From contig CAVYRD010000012.1 of assembly GCA_963770865.1 (NCBI GenBank), positions 124,001 to 188,000 on the forward strand: DNA of 64,000 nt, written 5' to 3'. Below are positions 33,244 through 42,683 of the stretch, one piece after another. Position 1 is the first letter of the stretch; each line of letters opens with the position of its first letter. A program made the position numbers and the translations under genes. The notes under the pieces were generated by a model. The model did no database searches. It worked only from the letters and a program-made list of their open reading frames with translations, and was not told the DNA's origin. This DNA comes from Miltoncostaea sp963770865 (GTDB lineage Bacteria; Actinomycetota; Thermoleophilia; Miltoncostaeales; Miltoncostaeaceae).

Positions 33244-35214
33244 TCAGTCGGTGCCTTGGCCCGTCGGAGCGCGGCGGCCCTGAGCGCCTTCTTGCGGAGC
33301 ACCTTCTTGCTGGCGACGCAGAAGTTGCTGACGCCCACGGGACGGCTGGTGAAGGCCGTGCCGGTGTAGGGCCAGACGCGCCAGACGTAGCAGGTGCCCG
33401 CCTTGAGGTGCTTCTTCGGCCGGCCGGAACTGCAGGCCGCGCGGGAACTGCGAGAGCACCTTGGTCACCTTCGGCTTCGCGCCGGCCTTCTTGCGGCGGT
33501 GACCTTGAAGATCTGCAGGTTGTAGAGCTTGGTGCCGCGCGGGCCCTTCTTCCAGCGGAGCACCGGGCGCAGCGTCGGGAGGATCGTGCCGGCCTTCGGC
33601 GACAGGCGCAGGGCGTTCTGCTTGGGCAGCGGCGGCGCAGCGAGCGCGCCGAGCGGTTCGCTCGGCGCCGGCGCGGGGACCAGCGGCGCGAGCACCGTGA
33701 AGGGCTCGGACGTGACCGGCGAGACGTTGCCGGCGGCGTCGATCTGCAGCACCTGGAAGGTGTAGGCGCCGTCGGCCAGCGGCGGGCAGCTCGGCCGTGG
33801 TCACCGGCGTGTCGATCGGCCCGTAGACCGCGTTGCCGGTGGCGTCGAGGATCGTCCAGCGCGAGTACGCGCCCGGCTCGGCGCCCCACGTGAAGGTCGC
33901 CGCGGCGGTGATGGCCGGGAAGGTCGGCCGGGTCAGGATCGTCGGCGGCGCCGGCGGGGTGGTGTCGACCTTGAAGGTGCGCGGTCGCCTCGGCGCTCCT
34001 CTGGCCCGCCTCGGTGACCTGGGTGACGACGGAAGATGTAGTCGCCGTCGGGCAGCGAGGAGAGCGTCGTCTGGGTGACGTCGGGCCGCCGCCCTGGCGC
34101 ACCGGGTTCTCGGCGCCGACGACCGACAGCGTCCCAGTGGAAGTTCGTCTGGTGCGCCGGTCCAGGTGAAGGTCGGCGAGGTGTCGCTGCGTCGGCGCGT
34201 TCGGGCCGCCGGTGATGGTGGGCGCGGCGGGGATCGTCGAGTCGATCGTCAGGTCCCTGCGCGTTCGAGTTGCGGACGTTGCCGGCCTTGTCGAAGGTGC
34301 GCACGCACCAGTCGAGCGGCGTGTTCTCGGGCAGCGGGTCCGGGCGGAGGTCGCGTCGCGGGTGCCGGTGTAGTTGCCGACGCCGCCGGTGTCGTTACGC
34401 TTGGCGATCGTCGTGATCGCCGGCGGGTCGTCGTCGGGGTTGTGCGAGTCGTGAACAGGACCTCGTAGAGGCGACGCCCGAGGTCGCGTCCTGGCCCGGC
34501 GGTCCACTCGAAGGCCGGCTCCGTCGGGGACGAGCGTCGGGCCGGGGTCGATCGGCACGCCCGCGCCCGGCACCGGCGGGACGTTGTCGAAGTTGAAGGC
34601 TGGCACCCCCACCGCGGTCGTGTTGCCCTGGCGGTCGGTCAGCGTGAGACGGTCTGCGCCGTGGCCGCGAAGGCGCCGTTGGTGCGTCCAGGTCTGACGC
34701 GGCGCAGGCGCCCGCGACGAGCCCCGACTCGGAGCCGCGAGCGGCGGATCGGTCGAGGGTGAGCGACGTTGTACCAGCCGAGCGCGCTGCGGGTGCCCGT
34801 GAGCACCGCGCCCAGGTCCGGCGGCGTGCGGTCGACGAGGACCGGGAGACGCGCACGCTCGGCGTAGCCGCTCGTCGTACGTCCGCTGGCACTGCAGCGC
34901 CTTGACGCGGAAGAACGTGGCGCCCGAGCGGATGCAGCGCGGGATGCTGACGCCGGGCGCGATCGCGGCCTCGGCTCGTCGTCCACGCCGGCGACGTAGC
35001 CGCCCGGTGATGGTCGTCGTCGGCGTCCGCGGTCGCGGCGAAGTCGACGGAGCAGGTGAAGCTCGCGTAGCGGGGCTCGCCGAGGCCGACACGAGGCCGC
35101 TCGGCGGGTCGATGGCGCCGAGCGGCCGGGGACGCCGCAGGACGGCCGCGCCGGCGGCGAGGGTCGCGAGGCTCAGCGGCGAAACCGACGGGTCTGGGGT
35201 GACGCGCGCTTCAT
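33244..35214 (-). CDS. secreted multi-domain Ig/fibronectin-like surface protein, heavily frameshifted
   Basis: ATG 35214 opens MKRASPQTRRFRR, then a signal-like LSLATLAAGAAVL in another frame. Repeated modules follow in alternating frames: VLVDRTPPDLGAVLTGTRSA, DPPAITTIAKRNDTGGVGNY, CVRTFDKAGNVRNSN, PAAPTITGGPNAPT, TFTWGAEPGAYSRWTILDAT and LQIDAAGNVSPVTSEPFTVL, which resemble bacterial Ig-like domains. The end has LRLSPKAGTILPTLRPVLRW, KKGPRGTKLYNLQIFKV and WRVWPYTGTAF, a surface-protein module common in Solirubrobacterales-like genomes. At least nine shifts are needed. About 650 residues. A cell-surface role is inferred. Confidence 0.6.
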
Positions 35215-35334
35215 CGAGACCGGGACCGCCGATCGGGAGGGAATCAGCAGATCATAATCACGCCGGATCGGACGCCGAGGCGACTGGCCAAAGGTCCAGA
35301 ATCCGCCGGCGGAGGGGAGTCCGTCTCACGCCCG

Positions 35335-36411
35335 TCACGCGCCGCCGTCCGACACCACCGCGTCGGCGATTCGCTCCGACGGCGTCGCCGTCGCCGTAGT
35401 AGGGCGGGCGCTCGGCGGGCATCGAGAGGTCCTCGAGGGCGGCGCGGACGCGGGCGGGGTCCATCCCGACCAGGCGGTTGAAGCCTCCGTCGACCGTCTC
35501 CACCCACTCGGTGGTGTCGCGCAGGGTGATGCAGGGGACGCCGAGGAAGTAGGCCTCCTTCTGCACCCCGCCCGAGTCGGTCACGACGGCCTGCGCCCCG
35601 ATCAGGAGCGCGGTGAAGTCGAGGTAGCCGACCGGGCCCGAGAGGCGCAGCGTCGGGTGCCCCGCCACCCGCTCCCAGAGCCCGGCCGCCTCCAGCCGGT
35701 GGCGCGTGCGCGGGTGCACCGGGAAGATCGCCGGCTCGTCGATGGCCGGTCAGCACCGCGACGAGCGCGGCGAGCGCCTCCGGCGTGTCGTGGCGGCGGC
35801 CCGGTGCACCGTCACGAGCAGGTACTCGCCGGGCTCCAGGCCGAGGGCCCGCGGCCCCGGCCGTGCCGCCGCGGCCGGGGCGAACATCCGGCTGGCGTCG
35901 AGCATCACGTCGCCCACCTGGTGGACGCCCTCGGTGACGCCCTCGCGGGCCAGGTTCTCGACGGCCGTGTCGGTGGGGCACAGAGGAGGGCCGAGAGGTG
36001 GTCGGTGACCACGCGGTTCTGCTCCTCGGGCATCGAGCGGTCGAACGAGCGCAGGCCGGCCTCGACGTGGCCGATCGGCAGGCCGAGCTTCGCGGCGGCG
36101 AGCGCCCCCGCCAGCGTCGTGGTGGTGTCGCCGTAGACGAGCACCATGTCCGGGGCCTCGGCGATCAGCAGCGGCTCGAGGCGCTGCGAGCATCACCGCG
36201 AGCTGGGTGACCGGGCTCCCCGACCCCACCTCGAGGGCGTGGTCGGGCTGCGGGCACGCCCAGCTCGTCGAAGAACAGGTCGGCGAGGTCGGGGTCGTAG
36301 TGCTGGCCGCTGTGCACGAGCACCTCCGTCGACCCGGCGGCGCAGGGCGCGGCTGAGGGGCGCGGCCTTCACGAACTGCGGCCGGTTGCCCACGATCGAG
36401 ACGATCTTCAA
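35335..36411 (-). CDS. wecB: UDP-N-acetylglucosamine 2-epimerase (WecB/WbpI type), many frameshifts
   Basis: TTG 36411 starts KIVSIVGNRPQFVKAAPLSR. Later pieces in shifting frames give MVLVYGDTTTTLAGALAAAK, IGHVEAGLRSFDRSMPEEQN, VTEGVHQVGDVMLDASRMF, PAIFPVHPRTRHRLEAAGL and VVTDSGGVQKEAYFLGVPCI, all epimerase signatures with the key His, Glu and Asp residues. The end ERIADAVVSDGGA precedes TGA 35335. It interconverts UDP-GlcNAc and UDP-ManNAc derivatives, or acts as a WbpI-type 2-epimerase at the end of the pathway started at 29.5-32.6 kb. Its start overlaps the ccdA stop. Confidence 0.82.
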
Positions 36412-37131
36412 ATTCCCGAGAACCCCACTCCGGAGAGCCGCTGGGTGATGACCTCGAACCGGCCGGTCGCCACCAGGACGCCGATCATGATGAACACCGC
36501 CGCGGCCGTCGCGTTGACGATCCGCCAGCGGTCGCGCATCCACCGGAAGGCCGACATCGTACGCGTGATGAACAGGCCCGACAGCAGGAATGGGATGCCG
36601 AGGCCCAGCGAGTAGGTGAGCAGCAGGGTCGCCCCGAGCGCCCGGCGAGCCGGTGGCGCCGCGTAGGTGAGGATGCTCGCCGAGGATCGGGCCGATGCAC
36701 GGGCGTCCAGCCGATGGCGAAGGCCGCGCCCACCAGGCTGCGCCCCCGCAGGGTCGAGGGCCGCTCGCGACATCGTGAGGTGGCGGTCGTCTGCATCAGG
36801 CCGAGCCTCGGCAGGGCCACCATCGCGATCCCCATCAGCACCAGGAGGACGCCGGCGACCAGGTTGAGGACGTCCTGGTTCTCGGTGAGCGAGTAGCCGA
36901 TCAGGCCGGCGCTGGCGCCGTAGGCCGTGAAGATCAGCGAGAAGCCGGCGCACGAAGGCGATCGTCGGGACCAGCACGTCGCGGGTGCGGGCGCCCAGCT
37001 CGTCGAACGAGACGCCCGAGATGAACGTCAGGTAGCCGGGCACCACGGCCAGCACGCAGGGCGACGCGAACGACACGAAGCCGGCCGCGAAGGCCACCGG
37101 AGTAGCTGAGGGCGCGAGATGTCCTGCACAT
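36408..37131 (-). CDS. ccdA: cytochrome c biogenesis protein CcdA, frameshifts
   Basis: A polytopic membrane protein: VAFAAGFVSFASPCVLAVVP and YLTFISGVSFDELGARTRDV, then AGVLLVLMGIAMVALPRLGL, GWTPCIGPILASILTYAAPP and LLLTYSLGLGIPFLLSGLFI. The two conserved thiols are in SPCV and TPCI. CcdA carries electrons across the membrane to thioredoxin-like proteins for cytochrome c maturation. Shifts are inferred near 37105, 36955, 36770, 36715, 36680 and 36650. The window also encodes cytochrome c (59948-60700), its likely client. ATG 37131 is the best start. Confidence 0.82.
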
Positions 37132-37182
37132 GTCGATGGTATCCGCCCTGAGGCCGCGACCGTCACCGGACGGCGACCCCCG

Positions 37183-37215
37183 CCGTCACGGGTTGCGCGG
37201 GCTAGCCCGTGACGG
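37183..37215. terminator. hairpin over the end of the DUF11 gene
   Basis: CCGTCACGGG (37183-37192) pairs perfectly with CCCGTGACGG (37206-37215) around a 13-base loop and covers the TAG at 37202-37204. No T-run follows, so it may be a non-canonical terminator between the DUF11 gene and ccdA. Confidence 0.45.
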
Positions 37216-38194
37216 CCGGCCGGCGGCGCCGCGGCGGCACCGCCTGGATGCGGAAGCACGCCCGCGCCCTGATCCGCGGCGTGCCGGGGCCCGAGACCCG
37301 CGCGCGGTTGCAACGACCGCCGCGGGCGCCGGGGAGCGCGCGGACGGTGATGTAGACGGTGCGCGAGTGGCCGGCGCGCAGCAGGCCCATCCGCCAGGTG
37401 GGCCGCCCCGAGGCCAGGCGCACCCGCGGGCTGCCCGAACGCTGCACGGAGAAGCCGCTCGGCAGGACGTCCTCCACCCGAAGGGCGTGCGCATCGCCGG
37501 GGCCGACGTTCTCCACGCGGATCCGGAACCGCGCCGTGCCACCGGCGCGCACGGTCCTCGGCCCGCGCTTGGAGATCCGCAGCCGCGGCTTCGCGGGCGT
37601 GGCCACCACGGCCGGGGGCGCGGGTGCCGGGGTCACGGTCACGACGGCGGCCGGGGGCGTGACCGGGGTCTCGACGACGGGCGGGGTCACCGGAGGGGTG
37701 ACCACCGGCGGCGGGGTCTCCGGCTGCGGCTTCGTCACCGGCGGGTACTTCGTCACCGGCGGATACTTGGTGACCGGCGGGTACTTCGTCACCGGCGGGT
37801 ACTTCGTCCCCTGCCCCTTCCCGGGGCAGCCCTTCGCCGCCGGCGGCGTCTCGGGCTGCGTCGGCGGGGGCGTGTCGTCCGTCCCTCCGGGCGGCGGCGC
37901 GGGCGTCGCCTCCTCGACGACGGGCGCCACGGCGACCGTCGCCAGGTCCCCGCTCGCCCCTTCCGCGGCCTCCGGCTCGGGCGTCGCGGCGTCGTCCGGT
38001 GCCGGCGCGATGACCGCCTCGGTCGTGACCACCGCCACCGGCTGCTCCGGCGGCGGCGCCGGGTCGTCGGCCAGGGCCGCGGCCGGCGCGAGGCCGAGCG
38101 CGAGCACGACGAGCGCCGCCATCCGCGCGAAGGCGGCCCAGCGCGGCGCCCGCACACATCCCCGCAGAAGCTCCACCCCTGGACCTCGCCTCAC
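37202..38194 (-). CDS. secreted DUF11-domain protein with Pro-rich linker
   Basis: A 330-residue protein: a signal peptide with core MAALVVLALGLAPAAALA, a long Pro/Ala/Glu/Thr-rich region with one cysteine (AAKGCPGKGQGTKYPP), four TKYPPV hexapeptide repeats, a second Pro/Val/Thr stretch, and a C-terminal DUF11-type domain with GTARFRIRVENVGPGDAHAL and VEDVLPSGFSVQRSGSPRVR. DUF11 domains occur in actinobacterial surface proteins. The Pro-rich part probably spans the cell wall. No sortase signal or C-terminal anchor is seen. No frameshift is needed. Confidence 0.8.
   Translation of the reverse strand: MRRGPGVELLRGCVRAPRWAAFARMAALVVLALGLAPAAALADDPAPPPEQPVAVVTTEAVIAPAPDDAATPEPEAAEGASGDLATVAVAPVVEEATPAPPPGGTDDTPPPTQPETPPAAKGCPGKGQGTKYPPVTKYPPVTKYPPVTKYPPVTKPQPETPPPVVTPPVTPPVVETPVTPPAAVVTVTPAPAPPAVVATPAKPRLRISKRGPRTVRAGGTARFRIRVENVGPGDAHALRVEDVLPSGFSVQRSGSPRVRLASGRPTWRMGLLRAGHSRTVYITVRALPGARGGRCNRARVSGPGTPRIRARACFRIQAVPPRRRRPAVTG
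37730..37801. repeat. four 18-bp tandem repeats encoding TKYPPV
   Basis: Units at 37730-37747, 37748-37765, 37766-37783 and 37784-37801 read CTTCGTCACCGGCGGGTA with one to two changes (ggata in unit 2, cttggtg in unit 3). They code for four hexapeptides in the wall-spanning region of the DUF11 protein. Copy number may vary between strains. Confidence 0.9.
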
Positions 38195-38362
38195 GAAACC
38201 TCAGAAAAGCTACGAGGGCGAGCCTAAGGGGAGCGACGGGAGAAAAGCAACAGATTCTCCACATGAGGTCGGACGGCATGCCCCTCCCGCGCCCGCCGCC
38301 GGCCTTCCGGCAGCGGTCTAAGCTAGGGGTCTCAGCGCAGGGGTCGACTCAGGAGGTCACGC

Positions 38363-39440
38363 GTGGCGACGACGACAGGAACGTCCATCGAGCAGCTTCT
38401 CGGCGACGAGGCGCAGAGCCTCCTCGGCCACCGCTGCACAACGATCCCGGTCGAACGCCTCACCCTCCCCGGGCCCACGTGGGTCAACGACGTCATGACC
38501 GGCTCCGACCGGCCCGTGCCGGTGCTGCGCTCGCTGCAGTCGATGTTCGACCACGGCCGCCTGGGCGGCACCGGCTACCTCTCGATCCTCCCGGTGGACC
38601 AGGGGATCGAGCACTCCGCGGGCGCCTCCTTCGCGCCGAACCCGGACTACTTCGACCCGCTGAAGATCGTCGAGCTCGCCGTCGAGGGCGGGTGCAACGC
38701 CGTCGCCACGACGCTGGGGGCCCTCGGGCTGGCCTCGCGCAAGTACGCCCACCGGATCCCGTTCTTGCTGAAGGTCAACCACAACGAGTTCCTGTCGTAC
38801 CCCAACGCCTACGACCAGATCATGTTCGCGACGGTCAAGCAGGCGCGGGAGCTCGGCGCCGTCGCCGTCGGGGCGACCATCTACTTCGGCTCGGCCGAGT
38901 CGAAGCGACAGATCGTCGAGGTCTCGCAGGCGTTCGCCGCGGCCCACGAGATGGGCATGGCGACCGTGCTCTGGTGCTACATGCGCAACGCGGCCTTCAG
39001 CCCGCAGGACGGCGGGCCGGACTACCACGTGGCGGCCGACCTCACGAGCCAGGCGAACCACCTGGGCGTGACGATCCAGGCGGACATCATCAAGCAGAAG
39101 CTCCCCGAGACCGCCGCGCCGGGCTTCCTCGACAAGAAGTTCGGCAAGACGCACCCCAAGGTCTACTCGGAGCTCATGAGCGACCACCCGATCGACATGA
39201 CCCGGTATCAGATCGCCAACTGCTACATGGGCCGAATCCCGCTGATCAACTCGGGCGGCGCATCCTCGGGCGAGAGCGACATGGCCGAGGCCGTGCGCAC
39301 CGCGGTCATCAACAAGCGCGCCGGGGGCGCCGGGCTCGATCTCCGGCCGCAAGGCGTTCCAGCGCCCGATGGACGAGGGCGCGGCGCTGCTGAACGCCAT
39401 CCAGGACGTCTACCTCTCCGACGAGGTCACGATCGCCTGA
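38363..39440 (+). CDS. fbaB: class I fructose-bisphosphate aldolase (DhnA/FbaB type), one C-terminal frameshift
   Basis: GTG 38363 has AGGAGG six bases before it. The barrel reads GTGYLSILPVDQGIEHSAGA, YFDPLKIVELAVEGGCNAVA, FLLKVNHNEFLSYPNAYD with the Schiff-base lysine region, VGATIYFGSAESKRQIVEV, IQADIIKQKLPE and PLINSGGASSGESDMAEAVR. Near 39340 the frame shifts and the end becomes SGRKAFQRPMDEGAALLNAI, stopping at TGA 39438-39440. The enzyme cleaves or forms fructose 1,6-bisphosphate without metal. It stands alone, with the P450 gene converging on it. Confidence 0.9.
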
Positions 39441-39474
39441 CGGGGACGCGCTGAGCCGGGGCCGCCCGCCCGGC

Positions 39475-40812
39475 TCAGCGCTCCACGCGCAGCAGCAGCG
39501 GGTCGCGCGGGCGCAGGGTGATCTGCGGCGCCAGGGCCAGGGGCCCCGGGTCGGCGTCGGACAGGCGCACCCTGCCGGCGATCGCCGCGAGCATCAGCGT
39601 CCCCTCGAGGGTCGCGAACGTCGATCCGATGCACTTGCGGGTGCCGGCGCCGAACGGCAGGTAGGAGAAGCGGTGAGGCGGCGCGCCGCCGGGCTCCCAG
39701 CGATCGGGGCGGAAGCTGCGCGCGTCCTCCCAGCGCTCGGGGTCGCGGTGCAGCAGCCAGGGCGGCGTCATGATCAGCCCGCCCGCCGGCACGACGTACG
39801 GCCCGAGGGGGACGTCCTGCACCGCGCGCCGGGCGATCATCCACGCCGGCGGGAAGAGCCGCATCGACTCCTGCAGCACCCGCCCCGTGTGCGCCAGCCG
39901 CGGCAGGTCGTCGATGCCCGGCGGGCCGCCGAGGGCGAGCGCCTCCTCGCGCACCCTCCCGGCGTCGGCGGGGTGGAGCGCCAGCAGGCGCCAGGTGAAC
40001 GCAAGGGAGTTCGCCGTCGTCTCGAGCCCGGCGGCCAGAAGCGTCATCACCTCGTGGCGCACCTCCTCGTCGGTCATCGCGGTGCCGTCCTCGGCGTCCT
40101 GCGCCAGAAGCAGCGTGGAGAGCAGGTCGCCGCGGTCGCCGCCCTCCGCGCGCCGCCGGGCGATGAGGCCGTCCACCAGGGCGTCGAGGTCGTCCTTCGC
40201 CGCCCGGAAGCGGCGGACCGTCTGGGTGGGCATCCGCATCCTCAGCCCCGAGAACGGCAGCACGAGCAGGTCGAAGGCGCGCAGCACGTCGGCCAGCGCC
40301 GCTTCGATCCGGGCCCGCTCGGCCGTGAGGTCGGCGCCGAAGAGCGTGTCGGCGGTCACGGCCATCGTGAGGCCCGTCATCTCGCTGTGGACGTCGATGA
40401 CCGCGCCGCCGGGCCACGTGTCCGTCAGTTCCGCCGCGGTGCGCGACATCGTGTCCGCGTACCCGGCGAGGCGCTCGTGATGGAAGGCCGGCTGGATCAG
40501 GCGGCGCTGGCGCCGGTGGTGCTCGCCCTGGGCGGTCAGCAGCCCGTCGCCGAGCAGCACGCGCGCCCCCTCCAGGATGCGCCCCTTGCGCACCTTGGCG
40601 GCGTGGGTGGTGAAGACCTCCTGGACCATGTCGGGGTCGGTCACCAGGTACATGTCGAGCGGGCCCATGCGGAAGGCGACGAAAGGGCCGTACTCCTCCC
40701 GCAGGCGGGTGAACATGCCGAGCGCGTCGCGGCGGCGCTCCCCGATGCGCCGCATCGAGCCGCGGCGGCCGGGGCCGGGGGGCGCGGCGGGCGGGGCGCT
40801 GGCGGTGCTCAT
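39475..40812 (-). CDS. cytochrome P450
   Basis: A 445-residue P450 with all hallmarks: I-helix LLAAGLETTANSLAFTWRLL, the ExxR in VLQESMRLFPPAW, a PERF-like FRPDRWEPGG, and the heme loop FSYLPFGAGTRKCIGSTFAT with the cysteine ligand. It looks like a CYP132/CYP102-like group (GEHHRRQRRLIQPAFHHERL), often fatty-acid or lipid hydroxylases; the substrate is not predictable. GGGAGGT before ATG 40812 sets the start over an in-frame ATG at 40872. No ferredoxin or reductase lies nearby. Confidence 0.92.
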   Translation of the reverse strand: MSTASAPPAAPPGPGRRGSMRRIGERRRDALGMFTRLREEYGPFVAFRMGPLDMYLVTDPDMVQEVFTTHAAKVRKGRILEGARVLLGDGLLTAQGEHHRRQRRLIQPAFHHERLAGYADTMSRTAAELTDTWPGGAVIDVHSEMTGLTMAVTADTLFGADLTAERARIEAALADVLRAFDLLVLPFSGLRMRMPTQTVRRFRAAKDDLDALVDGLIARRRAEGGDRGDLLSTLLLAQDAEDGTAMTDEEVRHEVMTLLAAGLETTANSLAFTWRLLALHPADAGRVREEALALGGPPGIDDLPRLAHTGRVLQESMRLFPPAWMIARRAVQDVPLGPYVVPAGGLIMTPPWLLHRDPERWEDARSFRPDRWEPGGAPPHRFSYLPFGAGTRKCIGSTFATLEGTLMLAAIAGRVRLSDADPGPLALAPQITLRPRDPLLLRVER

Positions 40813-40923
40813 CTCGTACCTCCCGCGCATCGGTCGGGACGCGACCGTAGGACGCCGCGCCGGGCGGCGCAATGCGGCCCGCGCGGCGTCTCGCAGAGCG
40901 TGACACGGACCGGACCGGGCCGG

Positions 40924-41592
40924 CTACCCGGGCTGCAACCGCACCCCGGGCAGGCGGCGGTCCAGGGCGAGGGCCCCGAACGAGATGGCGAGGAAGAGGA
41001 GCGCCACGAGCGACACGTTGCCCAGCACGACGGGGTAGCCGTGCCGCTGCACGTTCATGAACGGGTAGGCGTAGTAGTCGTCGCCGAAGCGGTCCTGAAC
41101 CAGCTCGCCGCGGATCAGCGCGTAGACGATCCACACGACCGGGGCGATCACGGCCAGGAGCACCACCCGGCGCGACAGCGCCCCGCGGGGCCCGAAGGCC
41201 AGCCACCCGAGCACGGTCAGGATCGGCGACGCGGTGTGCAGCAGGAAGTCGGCGAAGGCCGGCCAGCCGGTCAGCTCCTGCAGCTGGGCCAGCGTCAGGT
41301 GGAACACGACGCCCGTGACGGCGATGGCGACCAGGGCGTCCAGCCGCAGCACCCGGAACAGCGTCGAGCGCCGGTCCAGGCGCACCGCGAGCATGCCCGT
41401 GGTCGCGGCCACGCCGATGTTCGACCACACGGTGAAGAAGCTGAAGAAGTTCACGACCCGGTCCGGCGCCGATTCGAAGTAGCCGGCGCCCGGGTCGTCG
41501 GTGATCGACAGGCCGAGCTGGAGGATCAGCCCGAAGGTCACGACGAGCGAGGTCACCCCGAAGAATGCGCGCGCGAGGCGCTCGTCGCCCAT
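40924..41592 (-). CDS. Pr6Pr family integral membrane protein
   Basis: A 222-residue protein with about six membrane segments: ARAFFGVTSLVVTFGLILQL, VVNFFSFFTVWSNIGVAATT, LDALVAIAVTGVVFHLTLAQ, FADFLLHTASPILTVLGWLA, VVLLAVIAPVVWIVYALIRG and VVLGNVSLVALLFLAISFGA. FFSFFTVWSN and DDYYAYPFMNVQRHGY are typical of the Pr6Pr (FAR-17a/AIG1-like) family, of unknown or possible hydrolase function. ATG 41592 is the chosen start. The 111 bp between it and the P450 start contains nothing clear. Confidence 0.8.
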   Translation of the reverse strand: MGDERLARAFFGVTSLVVTFGLILQLGLSITDDPGAGYFESAPDRVVNFFSFFTVWSNIGVAATTGMLAVRLDRRSTLFRVLRLDALVAIAVTGVVFHLTLAQLQELTGWPAFADFLLHTASPILTVLGWLAFGPRGALSRRVVLLAVIAPVVWIVYALIRGELVQDRFGDDYYAYPFMNVQRHGYPVVLGNVSLVALLFLAISFGALALDRRLPGVRLQPG

Positions 41593-41682
41593 GGGGGTGG
41601 AGGATACGGGCGGCCGCGGAGCTCGGCGGGGACCCGCCCCGGAACGGCGGAAGCGCCGCGTCGGCGGGGCTTCCGGAGTGGG

Positions 41683-42185
41683 CTGTTCTGCGCCGCCGTG
41701 CGGGTCGGGCCGGCCGGGCGCGCGATCGGGATCGACATGACCCCGGCGCAGCTCGACACGTCCCGGCGCCTGGCCGAGGACCACGGCTTCGCCCAGGTCG
41801 AGATCCTCGAGAGCCGCATCGAAGCGGTGCCGCTGGAGGACGGCATCGCCGACTGCGTGGTCTCCAACGGCGTCATCACCTCGCGCCGGACAAGGGCGCG
41901 GTGTTCCGCGAGGCGGCGCGGCTCCTGCGGCCCGGGGGCCGCCTCGCGCTCGCCGACATCATCAGCGGGCGTCCGCTGGTGGGGCGCACCCGGCGCAACA
42001 CGGACCTGTGGGCGGCGTGCACCGGGGGCGCCATCCCCCGCGACAGCTACGTGGAGGCGATCGAGCAGGCCGGGCTGGCGGTCGCGCAGGTGCGCGAGAA
42101 CGCGTACGAGTTCCCGAGCGAGCGCGCGCTGAACGCCTGCGACACGTACGGCGTCGCCAGCGTGTCGCTGCTCGCGCGCACGTAG
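41683..42185 (+). pseudogene. 5'-truncated SAM methyltransferase (ArsM-like)
   Basis: The sequence begins abruptly at AVRVGPAGRAIGIDMTPAQL, which is the second strand of a methyltransferase fold; the first SAM-binding motif (D/E-x-G-x-G-x-G) is missing. Then VEILESRIEAVPLEDGIADC and VVSNGVI. After a shift near 41880 come APDKGAVFREAARLLRPGGR and the typical ALADIISGRPL. It ends at TAG 42185 with full C-terminus. No start codon with a ribosome site is present. Truncation plus shift suggest a remnant, although a deletion in the assembly is possible. Confidence 0.7.
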
Positions 42186-42259
42186 GAGGAGGCGCTCGTT
42201 GCTCGCGATCCCGGAACGGCCATAGGGTCGCGGGCACGGCAACCATTAAGGAGGCCATC

Positions 42260-42622
42260 GTGGCCGAGCTTGAGGTACGCAACCACGACCAGGCGGATGA
42301 GACCCGCCCCTTCGTGGACAAGGGCCGAGTGGAGATCGTGAACCTGGCCGGCGGCGTCGTCGGGCGCGGGACCTTCGAGCCGGGTTGGCGCTGGTCAGAG
42401 CACGTCAAGCCGATCGCCGGCACCGACAGCTGCCAGGCACCGCACATGGGCTACTGCGTCTCCGGTCGGATGGTGGTCCGGATGGACGACGGCAGCGAGA
42501 AGGAGATCGGACCCGGCGACGTGCTCGTCATCCCTCCCGGCCACGATGCCTGGGTGGTGGGCGATGAGCCCTGCGTCCAGGTTGACTTCACGGGCATGGA
42601 GGTCTACGCCAAGAGGGCATAG
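42260..42622 (+). CDS. cupin domain protein
   Basis: A 120-residue single-cupin protein. The motifs are GTFEPGWRWSEHVKPIAG and HMGYCVSGRMVVRMDDGSEK, then GPGDVLVIPPGHDAWVVGD. One His and one Glu of a metal site are present, but the set is incomplete, so it may bind a ligand rather than catalyse. AAGGAGG just upstream favours GTG 42260. The stretch 42.2-43.4 kb is somewhat less GC-rich than its surroundings, suggesting acquired DNA. Confidence 0.85.
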   Translation: MAELEVRNHDQADETRPFVDKGRVEIVNLAGGVVGRGTFEPGWRWSEHVKPIAGTDSCQAPHMGYCVSGRMVVRMDDGSEKEIGPGDVLVIPPGHDAWVVGDEPCVQVDFTGMEVYAKRA

Positions 42623-42683
42623 GGCCTGGCGCTCCCGGCCGGGCGTTATGATCGGCGCCGTTTTCCGCGAGGGAGGGGGCCGC

